DNA of 6,390 nt. Source: Bacteroidota bacterium (lineage in GTDB: Bacteria; Bacteroidota; Ignavibacteria; UBA10030; UBA8401). The translations under genes were made by a program, and so were the position numbers. This document shows positions 5,740-6,390 of this stretch, piece after piece. Where the stretch lies: positions 1 to 6,390 of the forward strand of contig JANXZD010000066.1 of NCBI GenBank assembly GCA_025355705.1. The letters are read 5' to 3'. Below the pieces are notes generated by a model. The model saw only the letters and a program-made list of their open reading frames with translations. It was not told where the DNA came from and did no database searches. Positions within the stretch are counted from its first letter, which is position 1, and every line of letters begins with the position of its first letter.

Positions 5740-6390
5740 ATGTCTAAACAAACTACAAAATATGTCTGTCAATCATGCGGTTATGTTTCAGCGCGGTGGA
5801 CGGGAAAATGCCCGAACTGCAATGAATGGAATTCGTTTGTTGAAGAAGCACCGTCGCCGTTAAAATTAGTCCGCAAGAGCGGGGGCATTGCATCAAAGTT
5901 GAATGCAATTTCTCTTACCGATGTTGATAGCATTGCTGATGTTCGTTTTGTAACAGGGATAGGAGAATTTGATCGCGTGCTCGGAGGTGGAATCGTAACA
6001 GGGAGTGTTATCCTTCTTGGTGGTGATCCGGGAATCGGAAAATCTACACTGATGATGCAGGTTGCACTTCATTTGAAGGATAAAGTGATCTTGTATGTAA
6101 CAGGCGAGGAATCTCCGAAACAGGTTAAACTTCGCGTAGAACGATTGGGCAAAGCAACGAACAATATTCTACTTCTTCCCGAAACGAATCTTGAAACGAT
6201 CACCGATGTGATCGATCGTGCCATGCCCGATCTTGTTATTGTCGATTCAATCCAAACTTTGTTCAATCCGAATCTTGAAAGTGCGCCGGGCAGTGTCGGA
6301 CAAGTACGTGAATCAACGGGAATGTTGACACGAATTGCAAAGACTAAGAACATTCCCATTATTCTTATCGGACATGTAACAAAGGAGGGT
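5740..6390 (+). CDS. radA: DNA repair protein RadA/Sms (partial, 3' end beyond the window)
   Basis: RecA-related ATPase and DNA helicase that promotes branch migration and processing of recombination intermediates in the cytoplasm. The first 217 residues are visible out of the roughly 450 usual for the family. An N-terminal C4 zinc finger is formed by Cys10, Cys13, Cys24 and Cys27, with the typical GYVSARWTGKCPNCNEWNSF context. The ATPase core follows: ETG-like segment TGIGEFDRVLGGGIVTGSVIL (72-92), Walker A GDPGIGKST (95-103, Lys101), the TGEES motif (about 121-125) and Walker B LVIVDS (165-170, Asp169). The RadA-specific KNRFG motif and the Lon-like C-terminal domain lie outside the window. 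The ATG gives the expected N-terminus just before the zinc finger; no Shine-Dalgarno sequence is present. It is 81 bases downstream of dctM on the same strand and is probably functionally unrelated to it. Confidence 0.97.
   Translation, partial: MSKQTTKYVCQSCGYVSARWTGKCPNCNEWNSFVEEAPSPLKLVRKSGGIASKLNAISLTDVDSIADVRFVTGIGEFDRVLGGGIVTGSVILLGGDPGIGKSTLMMQVALHLKDKVILYVTGEESPKQVKLRVERLGKATNNILLLPETNLETITDVIDRAMPDLVIVDSIQTLFNPNLESAPGSVGQVRESTGMLTRIAKTKNIPIILIGHVTKEG

Noticed and set aside
6069..6359. Minus-strand open frame of 96 codons opposite radA
   Set aside because: It is antisense to the conserved RadA ATPase core and has no independent support.

Overview
The window carries three transcription units. 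On the left, on the minus strand, is an OmpR-family two-component pair: a complete response regulator followed by a sensor histidine kinase that runs off the left edge. In the centre, divergently transcribed on the plus strand, is a compact four-gene operon. It encodes a TatT-type TPR lipoprotein, a DctP-type periplasmic binding protein, and the DctQ and DctM membrane subunits of a TRAP transporter. On the right, also on the plus strand, is the 5' part of radA (sms), a housekeeping DNA-repair/recombination ATPase that runs off the right edge. There is no gene-free stretch above 300 bases; the largest gap is the 178-base divergent region between the two-component pair and the transporter operon.

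The central operon is the most interesting part. A TatT protein next to a TRAP binding protein defines the TPAT (TPR-protein-associated TRAP) transporters, described from Treponema pallidum Tp0956/Tp0957/Tp0958. In that system the T component trimerises, binds the binding protein, and the binding protein has a hydrophobic cleft. The binding protein here agrees with that picture: the position that in ordinary TRAP binding proteins holds the carboxylate-clamping arginine appears to be tryptophan (Trp163). The likely model is that TatT and the DctP-like protein capture an unknown, possibly non-acidic or hydrophobic ligand in the periplasm, and DctQM imports it driven by an ion gradient. The divergent two-component system is a candidate regulator of the operon, supported only by adjacency and a palindrome in the shared intergenic region.

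The organism looks like a Gram-negative bacterium of moderate-to-low GC (about 40% by eye). Most genes lack a Shine-Dalgarno sequence, and some upstream regions contain motifs resembling the Bacteroidota -33/-7 promoter (TTG, then TAnnTTTG). This suggests the Bacteroidota/Chlorobi/Ignavibacteria neighbourhood, but that placement is inference and not firm. Nothing suggests mobile elements, CRISPR arrays, tRNA or rRNA genes, and base composition looks even across the window.
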